In this document: one piece after another, positions 52,406 through 63,062 of the stretch
Numbering within the stretch: position 1 is the stretch's first letter
Layout: the number at the start of each line of letters is the position of its first letter
From: Bacteroidetes bacterium ADurb.Bin174
GTDB taxonomy: Bacteria; Bacteroidota; Bacteroidia; Bacteroidales; Paludibacteraceae
Length of the DNA: 64,000 bases
Assembly: GCA_002070265.1 (NCBI GenBank)
Contig: MWCX01000093.1
Coordinates: forward strand, 1-64,000
Direction of reading: 5' to 3'
The notes under the pieces: model-generated
The model's input: only the letters and a program-made list of their open reading frames with translations
What the model was told of the DNA's origin: nothing
Database searches by the model: none
Translations under genes and position numbers: made by a program

Positions 52406-54784
52406 ATGTATTATCTTAATCGGTTTTTTTCTATCATCCTGTTTTTATTTCTCATGTCGATAAATTTTGTTTGTGGGGCAACTCTGGACATTTATCCGCT
52501 TCCTCAGAATGCAAAGAAAAGCGAAGTGTTCAGTATTACAATAAATGATCAAGATGTAAATGTAATTGATTACATGGATTATCACTACATGCACATTGGC
52601 TTCGACGGAAATATAGACATTACGATTACTTCCAGTGAAAGTATTGATACTTTTAAAATTAGTCCTCTTTCATTGGGCATAGAGGCCACAGTAAACGATA
52701 ACCGCTTATCATTTAATCTGTCGCAGGTAACATCGGACGACGAAACACCAAGATACCTTGTAGTACAAATAAACAACCTTGAGAAATTAGTTATTTTGGG
52801 TGATTTGCCCGAGGTGAATGCCCCGACAATTGCTACAGAAGGCATTTACAGGATTACGGCTGCACCGTATCTTGCTGATTCGACGGGAGTGGAGTTTGCA
52901 CAAACAGCAATACAAGAAGCGATAAATGATGCTTCACAAGCAGGTGGAGGTATTGTTTATGTTCCCTACGGGTTATATACGATAAAAGAAAATTTGTCGG
53001 TGAAAAGCAATGTGGAGCTTTACTTAGCCCCCGGAGCTGTTCTCAAAGCAATTGATATAAGAAGTCAATACCAGCAAACTTCAACATTGCCGCCGGCTGT
53101 AATTGTTCACAACGCAAAGAATGCAAAAATTACAGGAAGGGGTGAAATAGACGGAAGTGGTTATAAACTTATGTCGCCCCCTGCCGGTTTTACCTCTCAA
53201 TCGGTGCAACATCCCCGGCGAAGGGTTGTACAGCTTGATTATTCTTCGAAAGTGGAATTGAATGGAATCATTGTCAAAGATGGTTCAGGATGGACTATTG
53301 AATTGATGCGTTCGGACAGCCTGATTGTTCAAAACGTTAAAGTATTGAATCACAAGGATATTAAATATAAGATAGAGAACGATGGTATCAATTCTGTTTC
53401 ATCATCCAATACCGTAGTAAATCAATGTTTTGTAATAACCATTGATGATGCATATTGTGTGAAAGCACGATATACTGATATGGATAATTGTGTTTTCAGC
53501 AACAATGTCAGTTATAATTGGAGCGGTGGAGTTAAAGCCGGTATGCAGAGTGTGGGCAATATGTCGAATATGTTGTTTCGCAATTGCGATGCGATTCACT
53601 GCAGAAGAGGGGTTTCCATTGATACGCGGGAAGGTACGAAACCGATTGCTAATGTAGAGTTTCGTGATATCAGGGTTGAAGAAACGGAAGCAACCATATC
53701 GGGTGGTGATTATGCAGTGGAATTTGAATCAAAGCTAGCTCCTATTTCAAATATAAAAATCGTTAGATTAAGTTGTCTTGATAACAATAAAATGAATTTT
53801 TACGGAAGTTACGATATCAGTAATATTGAATTCGAGGATTTACGGATCAAAGGTGAACTTATTACCAGTGGATCGCAACTGAATATAATGAAAAGAAATA
53901 ATATCTCTTTAAGTTATTCATTTAAAACCAGCGAACCTGTTGAATCTAATGATCCTGAAGAAACGGTTTTTATTATTAATTCCAGTTTTGAATACCAGTC
54001 AGAAGGAGTTCTTAATGATGGTGCTACTTTTTACGGAACACCTTACGGATGGAGTGATACGGGAATAAATGGTACTTCATTCGGCATTAATAACGATGCT
54101 GCTGACAAAGACGGTAATAATGCGTGTTGGTATCAATCTTCACCCATGCCTGGTAATTTTGAATTGTACCAAAATATATCCGGATTATCGGCAGGCAAAT
54201 ATACCGTATATTGCAAAATGGCTGTTGATAATGGGAAATTAACAACTCAACGTCTTTTCGCCAACAATAATGTACAATATTACGGTTATGAATCTGACTA
54301 CAGCAACGCAAACCTGAATACAGATGAGGAATATAGTTTTGCTTCCTGGCTACCTTCAACTGCGTCTCCTCTTAATTTACGAGAAATGAAAGTTGATGTG
54401 GTAATAGCTCAAGGAGAAACACTTAAACTTGGAGTTCGTACCAACAACAAAAAATCGGATGGAACTTTTGCAACAAATAATGCCGGATGGTTTAAGGTGG
54501 ACCATTTTCGTTTGGAATTAAAAGAATTACATGAAGAAGCAGGCTTAGATGTGGTTGAAGAGGGTTTTTTAAAAGTAATAGGAGAAAAAGAAGGTGGATG
54601 TAGAATAATTCTCAAAGACCATGTCAATGCCATCCCTGTCAAGGTGACATCTTTATCAGGTCACACAGTATATTCCGGTAAAATTCAAGGACAAGAAACC
54701 TGGATTGCATTACCAACGGGATTTTATATCATTACATCCACTTTTGGTGGTCAAACAAAACAATTTAAATTTATTTCGAAGTAG
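52406..54784 (+). CDS. Right-handed beta-helix glycoside hydrolase (GH28/GH49-like) with CBM-like module and T9SS-like tail
   Basis: A 792-residue secreted protein. Residues ~25-155 are a beta-sandwich; ~160-505 a parallel beta-helix (AIQEAINDASQAGGGIVYVP, NVELYLAPGAVLKAI, ITGRGEIDGSG). Candidate acidic residues are Asp326 (ENDGIN) and Asp347/Asp348 (TIDDAYC). The GH28 GHG is replaced by Ser373-Gly-Gly and no RIK is seen, so it may be closer to GH49-type enzymes than to true polygalacturonases. The shared module (522-708; nt 53969-54529) and a T9SS-like tail follow. Last PUL gene; its 3' end overlaps convergent lgt by 14 nt. Confidence 0.8.
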   Translation: MYYLNRFFSIILFLFLMSINFVCGATLDIYPLPQNAKKSEVFSITINDQDVNVIDYMDYHYMHIGFDGNIDITITSSESIDTFKISPLSLGIEATVNDNRLSFNLSQVTSDDETPRYLVVQINNLEKLVILGDLPEVNAPTIATEGIYRITAAPYLADSTGVEFAQTAIQEAINDASQAGGGIVYVPYGLYTIKENLSVKSNVELYLAPGAVLKAIDIRSQYQQTSTLPPAVIVHNAKNAKITGRGEIDGSGYKLMSPPAGFTSQSVQHPRRRVVQLDYSSKVELNGIIVKDGSGWTIELMRSDSLIVQNVKVLNHKDIKYKIENDGINSVSSSNTVVNQCFVITIDDAYCVKARYTDMDNCVFSNNVSYNWSGGVKAGMQSVGNMSNMLFRNCDAIHCRRGVSIDTREGTKPIANVEFRDIRVEETEATISGGDYAVEFESKLAPISNIKIVRLSCLDNNKMNFYGSYDISNIEFEDLRIKGELITSGSQLNIMKRNNISLSYSFKTSEPVESNDPEETVFIINSSFEYQSEGVLNDGATFYGTPYGWSDTGINGTSFGINNDAADKDGNNACWYQSSPMPGNFELYQNISGLSAGKYTVYCKMAVDNGKLTTQRLFANNNVQYYGYESDYSNANLNTDEEYSFASWLPSTASPLNLREMKVDVVIAQGETLKLGVRTNNKKSDGTFATNNAGWFKVDHFRLELKELHEEAGLDVVEEGFLKVIGEKEGGCRIILKDHVNAIPVKVTSLSGHTVYSGKIQGQETWIALPTGFYIITSTFGGQTKQFKFISK

Positions 54785-55592
54785 AAATTTTCGAAGCAGA
54801 ATTGTTGTTTGTTTGTTTATAGCTCCTCATAATCAGCCATATACCCCAAATAATAAAAGGAATACTAAGTAGTTGCCCCATGTTAAGAAGCATGCCTTCT
54901 TCGAAACTTTCCTGGTTGTTTTTGATGAATTCAACTATAAAACGAGAAAGGAAGATACCTATAAGGAATACACCGAATATCAAACCAGTACGTTTGTAGG
55001 CTTCGCGCTTCCAATAGAGCCAATAGGTGATGCCAAAGGTAATCAGACAATAAATGGCTTCATAAATTTGGGTGGGATGCATGGGCGTTACTTGATTGTC
55101 GCGTACAAAGATAAATCCCCAGGGTAGGGTAGTGGGGCCTCCATAAATTTCCGAGTTCATCAAGTTACCTAAACGAATCATAGCGCCGCAGACTGCCACG
55201 CCAATGACCAATCTGTCAAATACCCAAATCATGCCCTTTTTCGAGAATTTTTTATCAAATAAATAAGTTGATATAACGATGCCTATCGCACCGCCATGGC
55301 TGGCTAATCCTCCTTGCCAAATAAATAAAATCTCTTGTGGACGCGCTAAATAGTAAGTCGGGTTGTAGAACAGACAATGACCGAGTCGTGCACCTAAAAT
55401 AGCTCCCAAAACCGTGTATATAAATAATTTATCTGTCCATTTGTCGGGTAATTCTTCATGTTTGAATATTTTTTGGGTAATGACTAAGGTAAACCAAATG
55501 CCTAATGCCCAAAGTAAACCGTACCATCTGACATGAATACTGCCTAAACTAAATAGTACCGGATCAACGTCCCAGGTGATGTAATTTAACAT
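54771..55592 (-). CDS. lgt: Prolipoprotein diacylglyceryl transferase
   Basis: A 273-residue inner-membrane enzyme with about seven TM helices. HGGAIGIV (in GGLASHGGAIG) and RLGNLMNSEIYGGPT match the family signatures. It transfers diacylglycerol from phosphatidylglycerol to the lipobox cysteine, and so is needed by the many PUL lipoproteins. It lies 40 nt downstream of secA on the same strand, a plausible export operon. Its stop lies inside the last codons of the convergent beta-helix gene. Confidence 0.93.
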   Translation of the reverse strand: MLNYITWDVDPVLFSLGSIHVRWYGLLWALGIWFTLVITQKIFKHEELPDKWTDKLFIYTVLGAILGARLGHCLFYNPTYYLARPQEILFIWQGGLASHGGAIGIVISTYLFDKKFSKKGMIWVFDRLVIGVAVCGAMIRLGNLMNSEIYGGPTTLPWGFIFVRDNQVTPMHPTQIYEAIYCLITFGITYWLYWKREAYKRTGLIFGVFLIGIFLSRFIVEFIKNNQESFEEGMLLNMGQLLSIPFIIWGIWLIMRSYKQTNNNSASKISTSK

Positions 55593-55632
55593 ATCGTTTT
55601 GTTTTCTTGTGTGTTTCTATGTCTTGTTGTAT

Positions 55633-58600
55633 TTATTTACCGTGACAATGTTTGTATTTTTTACCGCTTCCGCAGAAACAGGGTTCATTACGTCCGGGTT
55701 TTTTCTCTGCTTGAATAGGCTCAGTCCTTTGATTTTCGCGTGTGTCTTGTTTAGTAGGATCCTGACTAGAGCTGTATTCGTCTTTTTGGGTTTTGTAGCG
55801 ACTTAAATCCAACCGTTGAGCAAGACGTGCTTCCCTGACTTGTTCAGGTTCACGCATAGGAATTTGTCCGCGCATGAGTATAGATACTACCTTTCTGTTC
55901 ATTGATTCAATCATTTCTTTGAACAAACCGAAAGATTCCAATTTATAAATCAAAAGCGGATCCTTTTGTTCGTACGAAGCTGTTTGCACTGAATTACGCA
56001 ATTCATCCAATTGACGTAAATGTTCTTTCCATTCATCATCAATGACATGCAATAAAATTTGTTTTTCGAACGAGCGTATAATTTCTTTGGCTTTCGTGGA
56101 ATATGCAGTTTCCAAATGAGCAGAGATATTATATATACGCTTCCCATCGGTTACGGGTACCAATATGTTTTCATATTGTTGCCCCTGTTTTTCATATACT
56201 TGTTTGATAACAGGATACGCAATATCAGCCAACTTATCCATTTTCCGGTTAAAGGAGGTCAATGCTTCTTCTGCGACCTGTTCGGAGATATCGTTGATCC
56301 TTCCGGAAATAAATTGTTCCTCTTCAAGAGGGGCATTAATGGCAAAATTTCTGAGTAATTCTTCTTCGAAATAGGCATAATCCTGAATGTCTTTTGTATT
56401 TTCAACGATGTTGTCAGAGAGGTCATAAATCATGTTTGTAATTTCAACCCCGATTCTTTCACCCATCAAAGCATGTCGGCGTTTTGAATAAACTACTTCC
56501 CTTTGAGAATTCATCACATCATCATATTCCAATAGTCGTTTGCGAATCCCAAAGTTATTCTCTTCTACTTTTTTCTGGGCACGTTCAATGGATTTTGAAA
56601 TCATGGAATGCTCAATCATTTCACCTTCTTTGAAACCTAATCTGTCCATCACCGAAGCTATGCGTTCAGAACCGAACAAACGCATCAAATCATCTTCTAA
56701 AGAAATAAAAAATACTGAAGAGCCAGGGTCTCCCTGACGACCGGCACGCCCTCTAAGCTGACGGTCAACGCGACGGCTTTCATGACGTTCAGTGCCGACA
56801 ATAGCCAGTCCACCTGCTTTTTTCACTTCCGGACTTAGTTTGATGTCCGTACCACGACCGGCCATATTGGTTGCGATAGTTACAGTACCGCTTTGTCCGG
56901 CTTCTGCAACAATATCGGCTTCCCGCTGGTGTAATTTAGCGTTCAATACATTGTGTTTGATTCTTCTGGCCGTTAACATCCTACTTAATAACTCGGAAAT
57001 TTCCACAGAAGTTGTACCTACCAACACCGGGCGTCCGGCTTTGATAAGACTATCAATTTCTTCAATAACGGCATTGTATTTCTCACGTTTTGTCCTATAC
57101 ACGCGATCTTCCATGTCGTCCCTTGCTATGGGTTTGTTGGTAGGAATAACCACCACATCCAATTTATAAATGTCCCAGAACTCGCCAGCTTCAGTTTCAG
57201 CAGTTCCCGTCATACCGGCCAATTTGCTGTACATCCTGAAATAATTCTGCAGGGTGATGGTAGCAAAAGTTTGTGTAGCTGCTTCCACCTTTACATTTTC
57301 TTTGGCTTCAATTGCCTGATGCAGACCATCCGAATAACGACGTCCTTCCATGATACGCCCGGTTTGCTCATCCACAATTTTCACCTTGTTGTCCAATACC
57401 ACGTATTCAACGTCTTTTTCAAATAGCGTATAAGCCTTTAATAATTGATTGATAGTATGTACACGTTCCGATTTGATGGCATAATTTTGATGAATTTCAT
57501 CTTTAGCAGCCTGTCTTTCAGTAGGAGAAAGGGTAGTGTTCTTTTCTAATTCGGCAATTTCACTGCCCACGTCCGGCAATACAAAAAAATTCGGATCTTC
57601 CGAGTTTCCGGTTATTAAATCTATCCCTTTGTCTGTCAGATTAATTCCTTTGTTCTTTTCATCTATTACAAAGTACAAAGGGTCAGTAGCAATGTGCATG
57701 TTTCTGTTTTGCTGTTCCATATAGAACTCCTCAGTCTTCAAGAGTTGAGCTTTAATGCCCGGTTCGCTTAAAAACTTGATCAGCGGATTATTTTTAGGTA
57801 ACCCTTTAAAAGAACGAAACAACGCCAATGCACCTTCTTCCCGTTTTTTCTCATCTTCAGATTTCATCAACTCCTTCGCTTCAGCCAGATATTTGGTTGC
57901 CAGCGTTTTTTGAGCAGCAACTAATTTTTCCACCTTTGGACGCAAATCGTCAAAAAGCTGATCATCACCGCGAGGTACGGGACCTGAAATAATTAGAGGA
58001 GTACGTGCATCATCCACCAAAACCGAGTCAACTTCATCCACAATGGCATAATTATGTTTTCTTTGTACCAAATCTTCCGGATGTATGGCCATATTATCCC
58101 GGAGGTAGTCGAAACCGAATTCATTATTGGTGCCGAATGTAATATCAGCAAGATAAGCTTGACGACGCTCCTCGGAATTAGGTCTGTGCTTATCAATGCA
58201 GTCTACGGACAAACCATGGAACATGTACAAAGGACCCATCCATTCAGAGTCACGTTTAGAAAGATAGTCGTTAACAGTCACCACATGCACGCCACGTCCG
58301 GTTAAAGCATTCAGGAAGACGGGTAGGGTAGCCACCAATGTTTTTCCTTCACCGGTAGCCATTTCTGCAATTTTTCCTTTATGCAAAACCGTACCACCAA
58401 AAAGCTGTACATCGTAATGTACCATATCCCATTTGATCATGTTTCCACCGGCAGACCACTCGTTTTTGTAGATGGCAGTGTCGCCTTCTATGGATACAAA
58501 GTCGTGTTTTACAGCCAATTCTCGGTCAAACTGAGTTGCTTTTACCCTAATCTCTTTATTTTCAGTGAATCTACGAGCCGTATCTTTAATAACAGCGAAT

Positions 58601-58929
58601 GCATCCGGCAGGATATTTTCCAAAATTTTCTCGTTTTTGGAAATTACTTCTTTCTCTAATTTATCAATCTCATTATAAATTTTTTCAAGTTGATGAATTT
58701 CCGTTTCTTCCACTGATGCCTTCAATTCTTCAATGCGAGAGACGTCTGCAGCAGTATAATCCCTAACTTTCTGTTTCAGATTTTCAGCAAAAGCTCTTAA
58801 TTCATCGTTGGATAATTGAACGACTGTTTCGTATGCTTTTTTGGTTTTGACTACATAAGGTTCAATTTCCTTCAAGTCACGCTGCGCCTTGTTACCAAAG
58901 ATTTTTTTGATAGTATCGTTGAATGTCAT
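55633..58929 (-). CDS. secA: Preprotein translocase ATPase SecA
   Basis: A 1098-residue ATPase of the Sec pathway. Walker A GEGKT at 193-197, the DEAD-type box [28 protein letters not shown] and the [15 protein letters not shown] motor motif are all present. It is longer than E. coli SecA (901) because of an insertion in the first nucleotide-binding domain (~330-460), usual in Bacteroidota. The C-terminus has the zinc-binding SEC-C motif [16 protein letters not shown], which contacts SecB or ribosomes. Upstream of lgt. Confidence 0.97.
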   Translation of the reverse strand: MTFNDTIKKIFGNKAQRDLKEIEPYVVKTKKAYETVVQLSNDELRAFAENLKQKVRDYTAADVSRIEELKASVEETEIHQLEKIYNEIDKLEKEVISKNEKILENILPDAFAVIKDTARRFTENKEIRVKATQFDRELAVKHDFVSIEGDTAIYKNEWSAGGNMIKWDMVHYDVQLFGGTVLHKGKIAEMATGEGKTLVATLPVFLNALTGRGVHVVTVNDYLSKRDSEWMGPLYMFHGLSVDCIDKHRPNSEERRQAYLADITFGTNNEFGFDYLRDNMAIHPEDLVQRKHNYAIVDEVDSVLVDDARTPLIISGPVPRGDDQLFDDLRPKVEKLVAAQKTLATKYLAEAKELMKSEDEKKREEGALALFRSFKGLPKNNPLIKFLSEPGIKAQLLKTEEFYMEQQNRNMHIATDPLYFVIDEKNKGINLTDKGIDLITGNSEDPNFFVLPDVGSEIAELEKNTTLSPTERQAAKDEIHQNYAIKSERVHTINQLLKAYTLFEKDVEYVVLDNKVKIVDEQTGRIMEGRRYSDGLHQAIEAKENVKVEAATQTFATITLQNYFRMYSKLAGMTGTAETEAGEFWDIYKLDVVVIPTNKPIARDDMEDRVYRTKREKYNAVIEEIDSLIKAGRPVLVGTTSVEISELLSRMLTARRIKHNVLNAKLHQREADIVAEAGQSGTVTIATNMAGRGTDIKLSPEVKKAGGLAIVGTERHESRRVDRQLRGRAGRQGDPGSSVFFISLEDDLMRLFGSERIASVMDRLGFKEGEMIEHSMISKSIERAQKKVEENNFGIRKRLLEYDDVMNSQREVVYSKRRHALMGERIGVEITNMIYDLSDNIVENTKDIQDYAYFEEELLRNFAINAPLEEEQFISGRINDISEQVAEEALTSFNRKMDKLADIAYPVIKQVYEKQGQQYENILVPVTDGKRIYNISAHLETAYSTKAKEIIRSFEKQILLHVIDDEWKEHLRQLDELRNSVQTASYEQKDPLLIYKLESFGLFKEMIESMNRKVVSILMRGQIPMREPEQVREARLAQRLDLSRYKTQKDEYSSSQDPTKQDTRENQRTEPIQAEKKPGRNEPCFCGSGKKYKHCHGK

Positions 58930-58963
58930 TTTTTTATTGTTTTTCAGTTTTTATTTCGAAGCA

Positions 58964-58971
58964 CAAAGGTA
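58964..58971 (-). promoter_or_regulatory. Putative secA -7 box
   Basis: TACCTTTG on the minus strand, 34 nt upstream of the secA start. Confidence 0.5.
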
Positions 58972-59187
58972 ATATTTTTTGAACGTTTTATGCTTATAAA
59001 TTTTGTTTTTATTCTTGATTGAAAGTATGACCTTGCCCGATAAACTGAAAAAGTGGTCGCGATCTTAAACTTTTTATTTAAGCAAAAAAACGAAATAGGG
59101 TATGGGAAATCATTCATTTTTAATTACTTGAGTAGTAATTATTTGTCATTTTTCTGTTATTTTTTCAAACAAAAACATACTAAAATA

Positions 59188-59217
59188 TTGCTTTTATATA
59201 AACTTTTTTTACCTTTG
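59188..59217 (+). promoter_or_regulatory. Bactofilin gene promoter
   Basis: TTG (59188-59190), a 19-nt spacer and TACCTTTG (59210-59217): an exact Bacteroidota housekeeping promoter, 54 nt before the start. Confidence 0.7.
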
Positions 59218-59271
59218 TCTTTTTAGTTATATAAATGAAGTCGTTTCATTTGTCATGTATGACTTAAAATA

Positions 59272-59910
59272 ATGTTCATGTTCTCTAAAAAAACACCTAA
59301 AAAAATGAATGGAGATAGTTCTAAGAAAGAAAACTACAGGAATGATGATTCACCAATTCTAATTCCTAAGATCAGTTTTGTTGAAGGTTATATCAAATCT
59401 CACAAGGCAATTCGCATTGAGTGTAATTTCAATGGTACAATTTTTACCAATAATCGTGTGATTGTTGATAGTTCGTCTCAAATAACGGGTGATATCATTT
59501 GCTCGGAATTGCTTTTGGAAGGAACTGTTGTTGGTAACATTTTTTGTGTAGGGCGTGTGTCCATGAATAAAGGTGCTCGCGTTATAGGTAAAATCTATAC
59601 TGCAACATTTACAAATGAGCAAGATACTAACTTGCAATGTGTAATTCAGATTCCCAAACCTGAATCTATTTCTGCAGCTAAAGGAATTCTTGAAAATTTG
59701 AATATGGATACCGGTTTGTCTGTTGATCCGATTCTGACTCAAATTCGTGATTTGTTTTACGAAAGTGCTTATGCACGTAAAAACAATCCGGACAAAGAAA
59801 TTATTAATAAATTTACCGAACAACAAGAAATTGTCGAAGTTCCTAAAAAACCATCAGTCAAAAAAGATGAACCACAGGCTGCTACTGTCGCTGTTGATGT
59901 TCAGAAGTAA
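59272..59910 (+). CDS. Bactofilin-family (polymer-forming cytoskeletal) protein
   Basis: A 212-residue cytoplasmic protein. A polar N-terminal tail precedes a bactofilin core (~35-125) of short repeating beta-helix turns (VEGYIKSHKAIRIECNFNGTI, VIVDSSSQITGDIICSELLLEGTVVGNIFC, RVSMNKGARVIGKIYT). The tail is charged and Pro/Lys-rich. Bactofilins form filaments tied to cell shape and wall synthesis. Monocistronic: own promoter and terminator. Confidence 0.88.
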   Translation: MFMFSKKTPKKMNGDSSKKENYRNDDSPILIPKISFVEGYIKSHKAIRIECNFNGTIFTNNRVIVDSSSQITGDIICSELLLEGTVVGNIFCVGRVSMNKGARVIGKIYTATFTNEQDTNLQCVIQIPKPESISAAKGILENLNMDTGLSVDPILTQIRDLFYESAYARKNNPDKEIINKFTEQQEIVEVPKKPSVKKDEPQAATVAVDVQK

Positions 59911-59938
59911 TTATTAAAAAATTTACGCTCAAACAGCT

Positions 59939-59983
59939 AAATCGTCCGGAATTGCAACTTTGTTGCTCAAACAAGGACGATTT
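59939..59983 (+). terminator. Intrinsic terminator of the bactofilin gene
   Basis: A 9-bp stem AAATCGTCC/GGACGATTT (59939-59947, 59975-59983) with an inner hairpin, continuing into an eight-T run from 59981. Confidence 0.8.
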
Positions 59984-60191
59984 TTTTTGTCTCATATTTT
60001 TTTTACTGATTGATATTTTTAATACAATCCTCATACACAGAAACTTAAATTAAAAAAGTAGCGATGAAAAACCATATTGCTGCAAATATAAAACAAACAT
60101 TTGAATTTTCCTATAATTTATATTATGTCAAATAGGATGTTGATAAAAAATAGAAGGCATTCAGGTTTATGCCCTCTCTCAATCTGCTCTT

Positions 60192-60354
60192 GGGGCTGTC
60201 TCAAAAGCAAATATTCAACTAAAACCCGCAAGGTGTCTTAGAAGTGTTCAAATGCAAGGCGCTGAGATTGAGGGCAAAGGAGCATACTTGAGGTATGTGA
60301 CTGAGCCCGAATATCGAAAGCAACGCAGCAATTGGGCACTTATGAGACACCGCC
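60192..60354. repeat. MITE-like element or palindromic intergenic repeat
   Basis: About 163 bp with 16-nt imperfect terminal inverted repeats: GGGGCTGTCTCAAAAG at 60192-60207 and the complement of GGCGGTGTCTCATAAG at 60339-60354 (3 mismatches). The inside is more GC-rich than its surroundings and has an internal hairpin (GCATAC-TTGAG-GTATGT). It ends 1 nt from the aspS stop. GGCTGTCTCA-type ends recall insertion-sequence termini, but no transposase is present and no target-site duplication was confirmed. Confidence 0.5.
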
Positions 60355-60355
60355 A

Positions 60356-62113
60356 TTAGCTTTTTGTTTCGATCAGTTTGATCGACAATTCCTCCAATTG
60401 CATTTCGTCTATGGCAGACGGCGCATTGATCATCACATCACGTCCGGCATTATTTTTAGGAAAAGCTATACAATCGCGAATTGAATCTAATTCAGCAAAT
60501 AAAGAAACTAATCTGTCTAAGCCGAAAGCAATACCTCCATGCGGAGGTGCTCCATATTGAAATGCTTTCATCAGAAAACCAAATTGCTTTTCTGCCTGTT
60601 CTTTGGTAAAACCAAGTAACTCAAACATTTTATTCTGCAAATTACTGTCGTGAATTCTGATGGATCCCCCACCCAACTCCACACCGTTGATAACTAAATC
60701 GTATGCATTGGCTCTAACGTCACCTGTAGACTTGTCTAACATTGGAATATCTTCCTTTTTCGGTGATGTAAACGGGTGATGCATGGCATAATAACGTTGG
60801 GTTTCTTCATCCCACTCAAAGAGAGGAAAATCAGTGACCCACAACGGTTTATAATCATTTGTTTTGCGAAGACCCAATCTTGATCCCATCAGGAGTCTTA
60901 GTTCGCTCAAAGCTTTTTGAGTGTCTCCCTTATCCCCTGCTAATATGAGGATTAGATCACCGGCTTGTGCATTAAATAGCTTAGTTATTCGTCTTAAATC
61001 GTCTTGAGAATAAAACTTATCAACAGAAGATTTGAAAGAACCATCATCCTCGCAGCGGATATAAACCAATCCTTTGGCACCTATTTGCGGACGTTTTACA
61101 AAATCTGTCAATTCATCAATTTGCTTGCGTGTATAAGACGCACAAGCTTTGGCACAGATACCTCCGACATATTCGGAACTATCAAACACCACAAAATCAT
61201 TTCCTGATACAGCTTCTTTCAGTTCCACAAACTTCATATCAAAACGAATATCCGGTTTATCCGAACCATAATATTTCATGGCATCTGCATAGGTCATTTT
61301 TGGAAAATCATATTGAATATCAATATTTTTGATAGTTTTAAACAAATGTTTTGTCAAACCTTCAAACATTTGCAATATGTCTTCTTGTTCTACAAATGAC
61401 ATTTCACAGTCAATCTGTGTAAATTCAGGTTGCCTGTCGGCGCGCAAATCCTCATCCCTGAAGCATTTGGCAATTTGAAAATATCGGTCAAATCCGGAAA
61501 CCATCAACAGTTGCTTGAATAACTGCGGCGATTGAGGTAAGGCATAAAACTGTCCGGGATTCATGCGTGAAGGAACGACAAAATCTCTGGCTCCTTCGGG
61601 TGTAGATCCAATCAATATCGGAGTTTCTACTTCTAAAAATTGCTGTTTATTCAAATAACTGCGTGTCTCAAAAGTAATTTTATGACGTAAGACAAGATTA
61701 TTTTTGACATTGGGCCTTCTTAAATCCAAATAACGGTATTTCATGCGCAGATCATCTCCCCCATCCGTATTTTCTTCTATGGTAAAAGGAGGCGTAACTG
61801 ACTCATTCAGAATCACTAAATCATCAACTAAAATTTCAATATCTCCGGTTGGAATGTGTTTGTTTTTATTACTTCTTTCCGATACGGTACCAGTAACTTG
61901 CACTACAAACTCACGTCCCAATTCATTGGCTTGATCGCATAATTCAGCATGAATATCCTGATTAAAAACCAATTGTGTAATGCCGTAACGATCACGTAAG
62001 TCAATGAAAGTCATTCCTCCCATCCTTCTGATTTTTTGAACCCAACCTGCTAAGGTCACTTTTTTCCCTGCGTCTTGCAAGCGTAATTCGCCGCAATGAT
62101 TTGTCCTGTACAT
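60356..62113 (-). CDS. aspS: Aspartyl-tRNA synthetase
   Basis: A 585-residue class IIb synthetase. An N-terminal OB-fold anticodon-binding domain ([23 protein letters not shown]) is followed by motif 2 ([23 protein letters not shown]), the bacterial GAD insertion (~280-420) and motif 3 ([13 protein letters not shown]). Length fits bacterial-type AspRS (about 590). It charges tRNA-Asp with aspartate. It follows rsmG by 53 nt on the same strand. Confidence 0.97.
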   Translation of the reverse strand: MYRTNHCGELRLQDAGKKVTLAGWVQKIRRMGGMTFIDLRDRYGITQLVFNQDIHAELCDQANELGREFVVQVTGTVSERSNKNKHIPTGDIEILVDDLVILNESVTPPFTIEENTDGGDDLRMKYRYLDLRRPNVKNNLVLRHKITFETRSYLNKQQFLEVETPILIGSTPEGARDFVVPSRMNPGQFYALPQSPQLFKQLLMVSGFDRYFQIAKCFRDEDLRADRQPEFTQIDCEMSFVEQEDILQMFEGLTKHLFKTIKNIDIQYDFPKMTYADAMKYYGSDKPDIRFDMKFVELKEAVSGNDFVVFDSSEYVGGICAKACASYTRKQIDELTDFVKRPQIGAKGLVYIRCEDDGSFKSSVDKFYSQDDLRRITKLFNAQAGDLILILAGDKGDTQKALSELRLLMGSRLGLRKTNDYKPLWVTDFPLFEWDEETQRYYAMHHPFTSPKKEDIPMLDKSTGDVRANAYDLVINGVELGGGSIRIHDSNLQNKMFELLGFTKEQAEKQFGFLMKAFQYGAPPHGGIAFGLDRLVSLFAELDSIRDCIAFPKNNAGRDVMINAPSAIDEMQLEELSIKLIETKS

Positions 62114-62166
62114 ACTTTTAATAAAATAGAAATTGTCACAAAAGTAGTGATTTTTTATGATTCGGA

Positions 62167-62856
62167 TTATTTTTTCTGTCCTTTTAAGGGAAGATAAATG
62201 ATTTTCTTCGTCTTAAAAAACTCTTCTTCAAAGAAGTCGCTGATTTCAATAACGTTGACTATATTTTTGAAAGACTGTGTTTCATCTTGAACATCACCGC
62301 CTTTCAGGGTTATCAATCCGTTAGGCAATGCATTTTTCTGTTCATACGCAATGTTTTTTCTTACCAATCTTTCCAATTCAGGAAGCGACATCACAGCACG
62401 ACTAACCACAAAGTCAAACTTTGCCTTTTCTTCCTGTACGCATTTTTGTTGTAATGCTGTATTCTTCAGCCCAATAGCATTTGCAACCTCCTGCCCTACC
62501 CTGATTTTTTTGGCGATAGAGTCAATCAATAAAAAGTCACATTCGGGAAAAAGTATGGCTAAAGGAACACCCGGGAATCCACCGCCCGTACCCACATCCA
62601 ACAATTTTGAACCCGACTTGAAATTGATGAACCGGGCAATAGCCAAAGAATGCAAAACATGGTGCAGGTACAGATTTTCTATATCCTTGCGTGAAATTAC
62701 GTTGATTTTAGCATTCCAATCCGTATACAGATCATACAAAGCCTCGAATTGCTGCTTTTGTTGCTGAGTTAAATCAGGAAAATACTTGAGTATTACGTTC
62801 ATAGATTGTCTGATGAAATTGGGATGCAAATCTACATGATAATTTTCATTTTTCAT
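62167..62856 (-). CDS. rsmG: 16S rRNA (guanine-N7) methyltransferase RsmG (GidB)
   Basis: A 229-residue SAM-dependent methyltransferase with the N-terminal helices and the motif [20 protein letters not shown] (SAM binding), [16 protein letters not shown] and FVVSRAV that define RsmG. It methylates G527 of 16S rRNA (E. coli numbering). Probably transcribed with aspS. Confidence 0.95.
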   Translation of the reverse strand: MKNENYHVDLHPNFIRQSMNVILKYFPDLTQQQKQQFEALYDLYTDWNAKINVISRKDIENLYLHHVLHSLAIARFINFKSGSKLLDVGTGGGFPGVPLAILFPECDFLLIDSIAKKIRVGQEVANAIGLKNTALQQKCVQEEKAKFDFVVSRAVMSLPELERLVRKNIAYEQKNALPNGLITLKGGDVQDETQSFKNIVNVIEISDFFEEEFFKTKKIIYLPLKGQKK

Positions 62857-63012
62857 ACGATCATAATTTATTTTAAGTTCTCAAACAAACAGTTCAGGAA
62901 TAGATAATTATTTGTTTCATAACATTTTATCTAAAAATTCAATGAAATAAACAGAAAGGCTTTACTGATTATTCACGGAATTTACTTTTAAAGAAATCAT
63001 CCATAAACTTAC

Positions 63013-63042
63013 TTGTATATCTAAAAAAATACCTTATCTTTG
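63013..63042 (+). promoter_or_regulatory. tRNA-Pro promoter
   Basis: TTG (63013-63015), a 19-nt spacer and TATCTTTG (63035-63042), 21 nt before the tRNA: an exact match to the Bacteroidota -33/-7 consensus. Confidence 0.75.
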
Positions 63043-63062
63043 CAGCCGTTTTGAAACAAATA

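Larger units (their letters stand above)
58930..59271. other. 342-nt divergent region between secA and the bactofilin gene
   Basis: No gene. It holds a minus-strand -7 box for secA (58964-58971), an 8-bp inverted repeat TAATTACT-N5-AGTAATTA (59121-59141) and a full plus-strand promoter (59188-59217). Confidence 0.6.
59911..60355. other. 445-nt intergenic region between bactofilin and aspS
   Basis: No gene. The left part holds the bactofilin terminator; the middle is AT-rich and featureless; the right part (60192-60354) is a MITE-like repeat. Confidence 0.6.
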
